A stretch of DNA of 32,235 nt, taken from Seonamhaeicola sediminis. GTDB lineage: Bacteria > Bacteroidota > Bacteroidia > Flavobacteriales > Flavobacteriaceae. A program made the translations under genes and the position numbers. The first letter of the stretch is position 1. The number at the start of each line of letters is the position of its first letter. Location of the stretch: the NCBI RefSeq assembly GCF_004358095.2, contig NZ_SMZJ02000016.1:1-32235 (forward strand). Direction: 5' to 3'. The notes beneath the pieces were generated by a model. It worked only from the letters and a program-made list of their open reading frames with translations, ran no database searches and was not told the origin of the DNA. Of this stretch, positions 16,099 through 24,191 are shown in pieces.

Positions 16099-16989
16099 CT
16101 AAAAGCCTAAAATGCGTTCGGTTTGTCTAATGTTATTGTCTATAATATCATTATTCAGAAAATCCAATATATCGTTGAAATGATTATGCATGGGAGCACT
16201 TGATCTTTGATGTGGTTCTGCAACAATCGATGTTAAGAAATAGCTCTTACCAAGTCCTTTTAAACGGTCTGCAATGGCTCGAGAACCGTACAAAAGTAAA
16301 TAGCCAGTATCTTCTTCCTCACAAAAATGATGAGCTGCAATGTAATAAGGCACTAAGTTGTCATTGGTTCCATGAAATAGTTGCGTGGGTATTGCTGTAG
16401 AGGTATTAATATTTTCAAGAGATATTACAGCACCAGTTAAGCTTATAACTCCACCAAATTTGTAATGTTTAGGTAAGATATCATTATCATAAACATAAAC
16501 CAGATTTAAGATAGCCTCGGCTCCAGAACTGTTACCTGCTAAAACTATGTTATTTGTATTTATTTTTAAGTTTTTACTATTTTTTATTAAGAATTTAGCA
16601 GCGTAACTAATGTCCTCTGAAGCTCTATTGAACGCTTTTAATTTCTCTTTAACCTTTACATTGCAACCCAGCCCTTTGTTTTTCATTGTTAATCTATACG
16701 AAATTGAGGCTACTGGAAAACCATGTTCTGCTAGTTTATTGCAAAATTCAACAGTATGAGATTCGTTTCTTGAACCACTAGCAAAACCTCCTCCATGCAC
16801 GTAAATGAGTATCGGTTTTGAATCATTGAAATATTTAGGTTTGTATAAATCTAATTTTAAAGTATCTTTTTTAATTACTTTATAGACGTGAGTAGAACTG
16901 GTAACGGCATTAAGACTATCAGTAGAGTGTATTTGTGAAAAACTAATTTGAAATACAGAAACGATGATAAGTGTTTGTAAAATTTTCAT
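16099..16989 (-). CDS. Secreted alpha/beta hydrolase (esterase/lipase, HSL-like)
   Basis: 296 aa with a signal peptide of about 18 residues (MKILQTLIIVSVFQISFS). The oxyanion-hole motif YVHGGGFASGS is near residue 74, the nucleophile elbow AGNSSGAEA (GxSxG) near 151-159, and the acid Asp is in LFHGTNDNLVPYY. The catalytic His is probably in one of the two nearby candidates, EPHQRSS or MHNHFND. The pattern fits carboxylesterase-type family members acting on small esters. The gene is followed upstream on the minus strand by a membrane acyltransferase gene (22-nt gap), so the two form an operon; esterase plus acyltransferase suggests polymer acetylation or deacetylation. A perfect 18-bp palindrome (16080-16097) abuts its stop codon. 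Confidence 0.85.
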   Translation of the reverse strand: MKILQTLIIVSVFQISFSQIHSTDSLNAVTSSTHVYKVIKKDTLKLDLYKPKYFNDSKPILIYVHGGGFASGSRNESHTVEFCNKLAEHGFPVASISYRLTMKNKGLGCNVKVKEKLKAFNRASEDISYAAKFLIKNSKNLKINTNNIVLAGNSSGAEAILNLVYVYDNDILPKHYKFGGVISLTGAVISLENINTSTAIPTQLFHGTNDNLVPYYIAAHHFCEEEDTGYLLLYGSRAIADRLKGLGKSYFLTSIVAEPHQRSSAPMHNHFNDILDFLNNDIIDNNIRQTERILGF

Positions 16990-17011
16990 AACTACATAGT
17001 CGAAACAAGTA

Positions 17012-18106
17012 CTAATTACTTTTCACTTTATCAATTAAAAATTTTATTTTAGAATATAAAAAAGCATTAGTTTTTGCATAATAAAAGGCAATTACACAAA
17101 CAAACATTATAAAAAGTATAGCACCAATAATAGCTTCTTGAGGGTTTAAAACTTTACTTAAATATCTTTTTAACCCATAACCTGTAAAGCTACCGAACAA
17201 CAAAATAAAGTGAAATACATAAATGGAAAGTGTTTTTTGTCCAATTTTTGTAATGAACGAAGCTTTAAAAAACCGTTCTAAGCTATAAAACAAACCAAAT
17301 AATACCAGAACATTACCAAATCGGGTAAATAAATAATTATAATTGGCACTCTCATAAAATAATTCTATGCCTGTAAAGTAGAAAAGTTTATTTAAAAACC
17401 ACGAAGAATGATAAATAAGAAAATAACCCACCATAAAAAAAACAATTATGGTTAACAGTTTAAATTTATACCTGTGTACATGTCTAAAAAAAACAGTTGC
17501 TGTAAATGCACCAAATGCAGAATAACCAAACCATGGTAGTATAGTAAAAACTGAACCATTAGTTTTTGAAAAGTAGTTTGCTAATACAAAAGGGATATGA
17601 TTTAAACTTAAACTTCTATAAAGTGGTTCAGTTAAAAAACACATAAATCCAATAGTAAATAAAACCATTGAAAATAAATAACTGTATTTTCTTAAAAGAA
17701 CATGTAATGCTATCAAAAGAATTAAAGAAACACCAATACACTGCAACACATCAACTACAAGAAAATTGGTACTAAATTTCCCAGAGAACCAACTCAAAAA
17801 ATTAATACGTAGCACGTAACCAGTAAAAATAAGAAATAGTGCTCTTAGTAGGCCTTTTTTAATTCGGGGTTTGTCATCATTTTTAGCAAACGCCTTTAGA
17901 AGCAAATAGGTAAATACTAATCCAGAAATAGTAAAAAACACAGGTGCAGTGATACCTCTAAAGTATTGCCAAATGTTGTAGGTAATGTTAGTATCATCTC
18001 TGTAAATAGGATTTAAAAGGGTATCAATGAAGTGCCCTTGAAGCATCATCAAAATTGCAAAAGCCCTAACAGCATCAATAAAGTACAACCTGTTTGTTTT
18101 ATGCAT
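17012..18106 (-). CDS. Membrane acyltransferase, HGSNAT/DUF1624-like
   Basis: 364 aa with about ten hydrophobic helices. The N-terminus YFIDAVRAFAILMMLQGHFID has the His in the first helix typical of integral membrane acyltransferases (acyltransferase-3 and heparan-alpha-glucosaminide N-acetyltransferase-like proteins), and FRGITAPVFFTISGLVFTYLL follows. These enzymes move acetyl groups from cytoplasmic acetyl-CoA to a sugar on the other side of the membrane. Substrate unknown. It is the first gene of the pair with the secreted esterase, 22 nt apart. It is divergent from the acetyl-CoA synthetase remnant at 18219. Confidence 0.75.
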   Translation of the reverse strand: MHKTNRLYFIDAVRAFAILMMLQGHFIDTLLNPIYRDDTNITYNIWQYFRGITAPVFFTISGLVFTYLLLKAFAKNDDKPRIKKGLLRALFLIFTGYVLRINFLSWFSGKFSTNFLVVDVLQCIGVSLILLIALHVLLRKYSYLFSMVLFTIGFMCFLTEPLYRSLSLNHIPFVLANYFSKTNGSVFTILPWFGYSAFGAFTATVFFRHVHRYKFKLLTIIVFFMVGYFLIYHSSWFLNKLFYFTGIELFYESANYNYLFTRFGNVLVLFGLFYSLERFFKASFITKIGQKTLSIYVFHFILLFGSFTGYGLKRYLSKVLNPQEAIIGAILFIMFVCVIAFYYAKTNAFLYSKIKFLIDKVKSN

Positions 18107-18218
18107 AGTAACAAGAAGAAAAATAAATATAGGTTTAAAAATTTAAACTAACTCTCTTAGATCTATAAATTTTAGATGAATTTATTATTTTAGACAATCA
18201 CAATTAATCATCTAACTA

Positions 18219-18540
18219 ATGAGTAACTATCACATTAAACATTTAGAAGAATATTACCAAGTTTATAGAAAATCTGTTAGGGATCCAGAAAGTTTTTGGG
18301 AAGAAGTAGCAGAAGAACATTTTTTATGGTACAAAAAATGGGATAAAGTTTTACATTGGGATTTTACTAAGCCAGAAGTAAAATGGTTTGAGGGAGCTAA
18401 ACTAAATATTACAGTTAACTGTATTGACAGACATTTAACAACAAATGTAAATAAAACGGCTATTTTATTTGAACCTAATAATCCAGAGGAAGAGGCGCAG
18501 CATATTACCTACAGACAACTACATAAAAGAGTTTGCCAAT
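18219..18540 (+). pseudogene. acs: Truncated acetyl-CoA synthetase, N-terminal 107 codons
   Basis: The open frame begins at an ATG (18219) and reads as the start of AMP-forming acetyl-CoA synthetase: YRKSVRDPESFWEEVAEEHF, then KKWDKVLHWDFTKPEVKWF, then NITVNCIDRHL, and EAQHITYRQLHKRVCQ. An intact enzyme has about 635 residues. Here the sequence stops being acs-like at 18540, and a stop codon follows two codons into foreign sequence, so adenylation and CoA-binding domains are absent. The promoter and start look undamaged. An upstream TATTTTAG at about 18187-18194 may still drive transcription. The break joins a symporter fragment (see the entry at 18533). No full acs copy is in this window. 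Confidence 0.88.
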
Positions 18541-19147
18541 CCTGAATTGCGAGACTACCAAATTGGGTTATTGCTTTAGTAGCGGCAAGAGGTTTAGCAG
18601 CTGCTTTATCAACAGCAGCGGGATTATTACTAGTGATTTCGGCATCGGTTTCACATGATTTAATTTAAAAAGTAATTAAACCCTCCATTTCTGAAAAAGG
18701 AGAGTTGATGGCAGCTCGGTTATCGGCAGTTGGAGCAGTTTTAGTAGCTGGTTATTATGGTATATACCCACCTGGTTTTGTGGCGGCAGTAGTAGCTTTA
18801 GCTTTTGGTTTGGCGGCAGCTTCGTTCTTTCCTGCTATTATTTTAGGAATCTATATAAACGTATGAATAAAGAAGGTGCTGTTGCAGATATGGTGGTTGG
18901 TATTTTAGCAATGCTGCTTTATATGATAAAATATAAATTAGGTTGGTTTGATGATACAATACCCGATAAAAGTGAATGGTGGTTTGGAATCTCACCAGAA
19001 GGGTTTGGAACTGTTGCCATGGTATTAAATTTTATAGTATCTATTACTATAATGAAATTTACAAAAGCGCCTCCTGAAGAGGTTCAGGAAATTGTAGAGA
19101 ACATCAGGATACCTAGTGGAGCTGGTGAAGCTATTAATCATAAATAA
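18533..19147 (+). pseudogene. Broken second copy of the sodium:solute symporter 3' third
   Basis: Bases 18541-19123 align with 15398-15982 of the intact symporter. By eye there are 14 substitutions and two single-base deletions, about 98 percent identity. One deletion at about 18545 and another near 18852 shift the frame, and an AAA codon has become a TAA stop at 18666-18668. A fragment could be read from the ATG at 18863 (MNKEGAVADMVVG, 94 aa), but it lacks most helices. The 8-bp junction TTGCCAAT (18533-18540) also occurs in the parent at 15390-15397. The end of the fragment (GEAINHK) differs from the intact gene, so this is a diverged paralog or gene-conversion product rather than a pure recent copy. 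Confidence 0.93.
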
Positions 19148-19149
19148 AA

Positions 19150-19174
19150 AGAGGTCGTAAATATTACGACCTCT
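19150..19174 (-). terminator. Intrinsic terminator for the outer-membrane protein gene
   Basis: An 11-bp perfect stem (AGAGGTCGTAA at 19150-19160 and its complement at 19164-19174) with a 3-nt loop sits between the symporter relic and the minus-strand OMP gene. Read on the minus strand it is followed by a run of five Ts and more T-rich sequence. It probably serves both directions. Confidence 0.8.
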
Positions 19175-19195
19175 ATATGTATGCGTTGGGCTAAA

Positions 19196-19783
19196 TTAGA
19201 GAATGAAAGATAAGCTCAAAATGAGTTGGTCTGGTCTTGTGTCTAACCTATCCTCAATGTTGTTGATGTTATTATTTAAAAATGTGGCTTCGTTATTGTT
19301 AAACCCTCTTTCATATCTAACATCAATACCTATTTTATTTAAGTTTAGTCCTATTCCAAAGTTTAAGCCAACTGAAAAGTCGTTTTCAATATTGTTAATA
19401 GAAATGTTGTCAAATTCAGAATCTAAAATGAACTGTAATGATGGTCCGCCAAAAACACTTAAAGGGCCTATAACCTTAGCGCCAACTAACAAGGGAACAT
19501 CAATTTTTTGCATTTTAAAAGTGTCATCGTTATAATCACTTTTTGTACTAGTGAAAACAGCCTCAGGTTTAAAATATATTTTGTTCCCAACCTTTCCAAA
19601 AAGTCCAAAGTGGTACCCAATATTTCTGTCGGGATGTTTAGCATTTTCACCTACCGAATCAAAATAGTTCCCATTAGCATTATAGTTTAAACCAGCTTTA
19701 AAACCAAACCCGGTTGCTGTTTGTGCTTTGGTTGTAGCAGTTAGAAGTAACGCAAATAATGCGATTAAAAATACATTTCTCAT
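19196..19783 (-). CDS. Outer-membrane beta-barrel protein (PorT/OMP_b-brl type)
   Basis: 195 aa. Residues 1-20 (MRNVFLIALFALLLTATTKA) are a signal peptide. Alternating hydrophobic-polar strands such as GFGFKAGLNYNANGNYF, NIGYHFGLFGKVGNKIYFKPE, VPLLVGAKVIGPLSVFGGP, SVGLNFGIGLNLNKIGIDVRYERG and a C-terminal LILSLSFIL ending in Leu form an eight-stranded barrel of the kind common in Bacteroidetes. The function is unknown; small barrels of this kind are structural or adhesin-like. It is monocistronic, with a strong terminator at 19150-19174 and divergent tgt on the other side. Its own promoter box is not clear. Confidence 0.85.
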   Translation of the reverse strand: MRNVFLIALFALLLTATTKAQTATGFGFKAGLNYNANGNYFDSVGENAKHPDRNIGYHFGLFGKVGNKIYFKPEAVFTSTKSDYNDDTFKMQKIDVPLLVGAKVIGPLSVFGGPSLQFILDSEFDNISINNIENDFSVGLNFGIGLNLNKIGIDVRYERGFNNNEATFLNNNINNIEDRLDTRPDQLILSLSFIL

Positions 19784-19880
19784 AATTGTTCGTTTTTAAG
19801 ATTTGTTTAACATTATCAAAAACGCTGCCAAAACTAAATTATTTTCTTTTTAATACAAACGTTATCATTTTTCAGTTAAG

Positions 19881-19888
19881 TATATTTG
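19881..19888 (+). promoter_or_regulatory. Promoter -7 box of the tgt operon
   Basis: TATATTTG is a perfect TAnnTTTG element ending 19 nt before the tgt start codon. No TTG is at the -33 spacing. The sequence AACATTATCA (near 19808) and AACGTTATCA (near 19858) recurs upstream and may be a paired regulator site, but this is weak. Confidence 0.55.
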
Positions 19889-19907
19889 CCCATTGAATAT
19901 ATAATAG

Positions 19908-21038
19908 ATGAAGTTTCAGCTTAAAGCACAAGACAGCCAAAGTAAAGCCAGGGCAGGAATAATAACTACCGATCATGGACATATTGAAACTCCTATTTTT
20001 ATGCCTGTTGGTACAGTTGCAACCGTAAAGGGAGTGCATCAACGAGAGTTGAAAGAAGATATTAATCCTGATATTATTTTAGGTAACACATACCATTTAT
20101 ACTTGCGTCCGCAAACCGACATTATTGAAAAAGCAGGAGGGCTTCATAAGTTCATGAATTGGGATAGAAATATTCTAACCGATTCTGGTGGTTATCAAGT
20201 GTATTCCCTTTCTGCAAACAGAAAAATTAAGGAAGAGGGGGTTAAATTTAAGTCGCACATAGATGGAAGTTACCACATTTTCACTCCTGAAAACGTCATG
20301 GAAATTCAAAGAAGTATTGGGGCAGACATTATTATGGCTTTTGATGAATGTACTCCTTACCCTTGTGATTACAATTATGCTAAACGTTCTATGCATATGA
20401 CGCATAGATGGTTAGATAGATGTATCAGTCATTTAGAAAAAACACCTCTAAAATACGATTATAGTCAAGCGTTTTTCCCAATTGTTCAAGGTAGTACTTA
20501 CAAAGACTTACGTATCCAGTCAGCCGAATATATTGCCAATACCGGAGCGGTTGGAAATGCTATTGGAGGCTTATCGGTTGGAGAACCTGCCGAAGAAATG
20601 TATGCTATGACCGAGGTTGTTTGTGGTGTTTTACCAGAAGATAAACCTAGGTATTTAATGGGAGTTGGTACACCAATCAATATTTTAGAAAATATTGCGT
20701 TAGGTATAGATATGTTTGATTGTGTTATGCCAACGCGTAATGCCAGAAACGGTATGTTGTTTACGGCTCATGGTACTATAAATATTAAAAACAAGAAGTG
20801 GGAAGATGATTTTTCGCCCATTGATGACATGGGCATTACTTTTGTAGATACAGAGTATAGCAAAGCCTATTTGCGTCATTTGTTTTCTGTTAATGAATTA
20901 TTAGGTAAACAAATAGCTACCATCCATAATTTAGGTTTTTATTTGTGGTTGGTTAGAGAAGCTAGAAAACATATATTAGCTGGAGATTTTAAAACTTGGA
21001 AGGACACCATGGTGAAGCAAATGGATAAACGTTTGTAA
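19908..21038 (+). CDS. tgt: tRNA-guanine transglycosylase (queuosine insertion)
   Basis: 376 aa, full length. It swaps guanine-34 for preQ1 in GUN-anticodon tRNAs. Core motifs: the DSGGYQ loop (near residue 92), GNTYHLYLRP, QGSTYKDLR, GGLSVGEP, MGVGTP and the catalytic Asp in MFDCVMPTRNARNG. Known bacterial Tgt proteins bind zinc with CxCxxC and a distal His. Here the Cys cluster is replaced (FSPIDDMGITFVDTEYSKAYLRHL), although the His of ATIHNLGFYLWL remains. It is the first gene of a three-gene operon with an lptF/G-type gene 6 nt downstream. Confidence 0.95.
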   Translation: MKFQLKAQDSQSKARAGIITTDHGHIETPIFMPVGTVATVKGVHQRELKEDINPDIILGNTYHLYLRPQTDIIEKAGGLHKFMNWDRNILTDSGGYQVYSLSANRKIKEEGVKFKSHIDGSYHIFTPENVMEIQRSIGADIIMAFDECTPYPCDYNYAKRSMHMTHRWLDRCISHLEKTPLKYDYSQAFFPIVQGSTYKDLRIQSAEYIANTGAVGNAIGGLSVGEPAEEMYAMTEVVCGVLPEDKPRYLMGVGTPINILENIALGIDMFDCVMPTRNARNGMLFTAHGTINIKNKKWEDDFSPIDDMGITFVDTEYSKAYLRHLFSVNELLGKQIATIHNLGFYLWLVREARKHILAGDFKTWKDTMVKQMDKRL

Positions 21039-21044
21039 TAGTAA

Positions 21045-22121
21045 ATGAAGATATTAGATTGGTACATATTAAAACGATATTTGCTCACTTTTTCAACAAT
21101 GCTGTTATTATTTATACCTATAATGATAACGGTACATTTAGCGGAAAAGATTGGTAAAATTCTTGAAAATGAAGTGCCTTTATCAGAAGTTTTGATATAC
21201 TTTTTAGATTTTACAATCTATTTTACACATTTATTATTTCCGTTATTTTTATTTATATCAGTTATTTGGTTTACTTCAAAACTTGCAAATAATACTGAAG
21301 TAATTGCCTTTTTAAGTTCAGGGGTTTCTTTTACTCGTTTTTTAAGACCCTATTTAATAGGAGCTTGTCTCATAGCCATTTTCTCTATGGTATTGGGTAT
21401 GTATTTGGCTCCCAAAGCAAGCGAAGGTTTTAATGATTTTACTTATAAATATTTAAAGAAGGGTAGGAAAGCAGTTGATAATATTAATGTATTCAGAAAA
21501 ATAAATGACAATGATATTATTTATGTGAGCAGTTTTGATATGAAAACTAATAAAGGCTTTAATTTTACATTAGAGCACTTTAAAGACAATAAGCTTGTGT
21601 ATAAAATAACTGCCGATAATATTAGATATATTGAAGAAGACACAACGTATAGGTTAACAAATTATATTAAAAGAAAAATCCTTGATGATGAAGATGAATT
21701 AGAGAGTATAAGAACCAAGGATACACTTTTTGATTTCACGGTTAAGGACCTAACACCTCCTAAATATGCTGCCGAAGTTTTAAGCTACGGAGATTTAACA
21801 AAATTCATCAAAGAAGAAGAAGCTCGGGGTTCCTCAGAAGTAGGGCGATTTAAATTGGTTTTGTATCGTAAGTGGAGCTTACCAGTTTCAGTTTTTATTT
21901 TAACTATTATAGCTGTTGCGGTGTCTTCAATAAAAAGAAGAGGAGGTATGGGTGTTAATTTAGCCTTAGGTATTTGTATTGCAATGGTTTTTGTTTTTTT
22001 CGATAAGGTTTTTGGTGTTATGGCAGAACAATCAGACTTTTCTCCCGCAGTAGCTGCCTGGTTTCCTAACACGCTTTTTGGTATCTTAGCTATTTACCTT
22101 TTAAATAATGCCAAACGCTAA
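21045..22121 (+). CDS. LptF/LptG family permease (lipopolysaccharide export)
   Basis: 358 aa of YjgP/YjgQ type. N-terminal ILDWYILKRYLLTFSTMLLLFIPIMITVHL, helices at about 57-79 and 97-119, a periplasmic jellyroll-like middle (about 130-275, with IIYVSSFDMKTNKGFNFTLEHF), and three C-terminal helices (KWSLPVSVFILTIIAVAVS, GVNLALGICIAMVFVFFDKVF, and the last one ending NNAKR). LptF and LptG form the inner-membrane pair that with LptB2 drives LPS to the outer membrane. Only one of the two is encoded here. Its final 14 nt overlap the start of the next gene. Confidence 0.9.
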   Translation: MKILDWYILKRYLLTFSTMLLLFIPIMITVHLAEKIGKILENEVPLSEVLIYFLDFTIYFTHLLFPLFLFISVIWFTSKLANNTEVIAFLSSGVSFTRFLRPYLIGACLIAIFSMVLGMYLAPKASEGFNDFTYKYLKKGRKAVDNINVFRKINDNDIIYVSSFDMKTNKGFNFTLEHFKDNKLVYKITADNIRYIEEDTTYRLTNYIKRKILDDEDELESIRTKDTLFDFTVKDLTPPKYAAEVLSYGDLTKFIKEEEARGSSEVGRFKLVLYRKWSLPVSVFILTIIAVAVSSIKRRGGMGVNLALGICIAMVFVFFDKVFGVMAEQSDFSPAVAAWFPNTLFGILAIYLLNNAKR

Positions 22122-23004
22122 ACTCAAAAATTATCTTCATTTACATTTTTTAGTTTTTATAGCTGGTTTTACGGCTATTTTAGGTGAGTTAATTTCAATT
22201 GCTGCTATTCCTTTAGTTTGGTTTAGAATGTTTATGGCCTCAATTTTAATGTTCTTTTACATTAAAGTGGCAAAAGTTAAAATAAGAATCAAACCTAAGT
22301 CCATTTTAAAATTATCTGTTGCAGGCATTATAATTGCGGCTCATTGGATTTGTTTTTTTGGTGCTATTGATGAGGCTAATATTTCCATAGCTTTGGCTAT
22401 GTTTTCAACGGGAGCATTTTTTGCATCTTTCATAGAACCCATTATTTACAAACGAAAAATAATTTGGTATGAAATTGTTTTCGGAATCATTGTGATTATT
22501 GGTGTTTTTATTATCACGCAAAGCGAAATAAAGTATCTCACAGGAATTATTTTGGGTATATTGTCAGCATTCTTTTCATCGCTATTTGCTGTATTAAATG
22601 GTAGTTTTTTAAGGCAACACACCGCTACGGTAATTTCGTTTTATGAATTTCTAAGTGGTGTTTTTTTTATAACATTATTTCTGATTTTTTCTACTGATGG
22701 TTTTAGTCAAGAATTTTTTAATTTAAGCAGAATGGATTTTATTTATTTATTCATTTTAGCATCAGTTTGTACTGCTTATGCATTTATAGCATCAGTATAT
22801 GTAATGAAATTAATTAGCCCTTACACAGTTGTGTTAACATATAATTTAGAACCTATATACGGAATATTAATGGCTATACTCTTGTTTCCAGAGAAAGAAA
22901 AAATGAGTAACTCATTTTACTATGGGGCCATTATTATAATAGTAACAGTATTATTAAATGGGATACTTAAAAACTCCAAAAAACTAAAAAGTAAATATTC
23001 TTAA
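22108..23004 (+). CDS. EamA/DMT-family transporter
   Basis: 298 aa with ten hydrophobic helices in two EamA repeats. The first includes FLVFIAGFTAILGELISIAAIPLVWFR and HWICFFGAIDEANISIALAMF; the second has ISFYEFLSGVFFITLFLIFS and CTAYAFIASVYVMKLISPYTVVLTYNLEPIYG, the classic end-of-repeat signature. Substrates in the family are metabolites, amino acids or nucleotide sugars, and this one cannot be assigned. It overlaps the preceding LptF/G gene by 14 nt, so translation is coupled and it closes the tgt operon. A palindrome (23008-23021) lies right after its stop. Confidence 0.85.
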   Translation: MPNAKLKNYLHLHFLVFIAGFTAILGELISIAAIPLVWFRMFMASILMFFYIKVAKVKIRIKPKSILKLSVAGIIIAAHWICFFGAIDEANISIALAMFSTGAFFASFIEPIIYKRKIIWYEIVFGIIVIIGVFIITQSEIKYLTGIILGILSAFFSSLFAVLNGSFLRQHTATVISFYEFLSGVFFITLFLIFSTDGFSQEFFNLSRMDFIYLFILASVCTAYAFIASVYVMKLISPYTVVLTYNLEPIYGILMAILLFPEKEKMSNSFYYGAIIIIVTVLLNGILKNSKKLKSKYS

Positions 23005-23007
23005 GGC

Positions 23008-23035
23008 TTAATCAAGATTAAAGTTTTTATATTTG
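23008..23035 (+). promoter_or_regulatory. accA promoter with overlapping palindrome
   Basis: TATATTTG at 23028-23035 is a perfect -7 box, about 36 nt before the accA start codon. The dyad TTAATC-AA-GATTAA (23008-23021) lies in the -20 to -30 zone, where a bound repressor would cover the promoter. The palindrome is AT-rich and short, so chance is possible. Confidence 0.5.
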
Positions 23036-23071
23036 TAGCCTAACCAAAATTAATAGCCAAAAGGAATTCTT

Positions 23072-24025
23072 ATGGAATATTTAGAATTTGAACTCCCCAT
23101 AAAAGAACTAGAAGAACAACTTCAAAAATGTAAGGTCATTGGAGAGGAAAGTGAAGTTGATGTCACTGAGACTTGTGAGCAAATTGAAAAGAAATTAAAA
23201 GCTACCCAAAAAGATATTTACAAAAAGCTAACCCCTTGGCAGCGTGTTCAGTTATCCCGTCACCCTAACAGACCATATACTTTAGATTATATTAAAGCTA
23301 TTTGTGGTGATACTTTTTTAGAGTTACACGGAGACAGAAACTTTAAAGATGATAAAGCCATGATTGGTGGTTTGGGAAAAATAGGCGACCAGAGTTTTAT
23401 GTTCATTGGCCAGCAGAAAGGATATAATACCAAAACTAGACAGTACAGAAATTTTGGAATGGCAAATCCAGAAGGTTACCGTAAAGCATTGCGCTTGATG
23501 AAAATGGCAGAGAAGTTTGGTATACCTGTGGTAACACTTTTAGATACTCCAGGAGCCTATCCCGGTTTAGAAGCAGAAGAGCGTGGGCAAGGAGAAGCTA
23601 TAGCTAGAAATATTCTTGAAATGACAAGATTAGAAGTGCCTATTATAACCATTGTTATTGGAGAAGGAGCTTCTGGTGGCGCTTTAGGAATTGGAGTTGG
23701 AGACGTGGTTTTAATGCTTGAAAATACTTGGTATTCTGTAATTTCTCCAGAGTCTTGTTCTTCTATTTTGTGGCGCAGTTGGGAGTATAAGGAACAAGCA
23801 GCAGAAGCTTTAAAGTTGACTGCTACTGATATGAAAAAACTAAAATTAGTTGATCAAATTATTAAAGAACCGCTTGGAGGAGCGCATAGAGATAAAGAAA
23901 AAACATTTGCATCAGTGAGTAGTACAATTGTAAAGACTTATGAGTCTTTAAAAAACTTATCACCAAAAGAATTGGTTGCTAAACGTATGGATAAATATGC
24001 CAATATGGGTGTATTTAAAGGCTAA
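23072..24025 (+). CDS. accA: Acetyl-CoA carboxylase carboxyltransferase subunit alpha
   Basis: 317 aa, the normal size. It joins AccD to transfer the carboxyl group from carboxybiotin to acetyl-CoA, the first step of fatty-acid synthesis in the cytoplasm. Typical blocks: [14 protein letters not shown] at the start, [71 protein letters not shown], and the oxyanion glycine stretch [15 protein letters not shown], then [18 protein letters not shown]. It is monocistronic with its own promoter at 23028 and a terminator at 24048. The downstream dnaB is separated by 166 nt. Confidence 0.97.
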   Translation: MEYLEFELPIKELEEQLQKCKVIGEESEVDVTETCEQIEKKLKATQKDIYKKLTPWQRVQLSRHPNRPYTLDYIKAICGDTFLELHGDRNFKDDKAMIGGLGKIGDQSFMFIGQQKGYNTKTRQYRNFGMANPEGYRKALRLMKMAEKFGIPVVTLLDTPGAYPGLEAEERGQGEAIARNILEMTRLEVPIITIVIGEGASGGALGIGVGDVVLMLENTWYSVISPESCSSILWRSWEYKEQAAEALKLTATDMKKLKLVDQIIKEPLGGAHRDKEKTFASVSSTIVKTYESLKNLSPKELVAKRMDKYANMGVFKG

Positions 24026-24047
24026 TCCTTTTAAAACCAAAGAACAC

Positions 24048-24079
24048 AAAATCTGGAGTTAAACACTTCAGGTTTTTTT
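24048..24079 (+). terminator. accA terminator
   Basis: CTGGAGT at 24053-24059 pairs with ACTTCAG at 24065-24071 (one G-U pair), extended by weaker A-T pairs, and a run of seven Ts follows at 24073-24079. This is a good intrinsic terminator directly after accA. Confidence 0.7.
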
Positions 24080-24107
24080 ATGCTTATTCACAATATAATT
24101 AAGTTAT

Positions 24108-24131
24108 TAACAGTTAAATTGTTAACTGTTA
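24108..24131. repeat. Perfect palindrome upstream of dnaB
   Basis: TAACAGTTAA (24108-24117) and TTAACTGTTA (24122-24131) form 10-bp arms around a 4-nt spacer. The centre is 72 nt before the dnaB start, just upstream of its promoter. It lacks a T-run, so it looks more like a protein-binding site than a terminator. Confidence 0.6.
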
Positions 24132-24191
24132 GTTGAAATCGATTTTTACCTCATTGTAATTTCAATCTTCTTTTTAATTACTTTCGTAGCT

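Noticed and set aside
18863-19147. 94-aa open frame as a real small membrane protein
   Set aside because: It is the frame-restored tail of the broken symporter copy and lacks most of the transport core.
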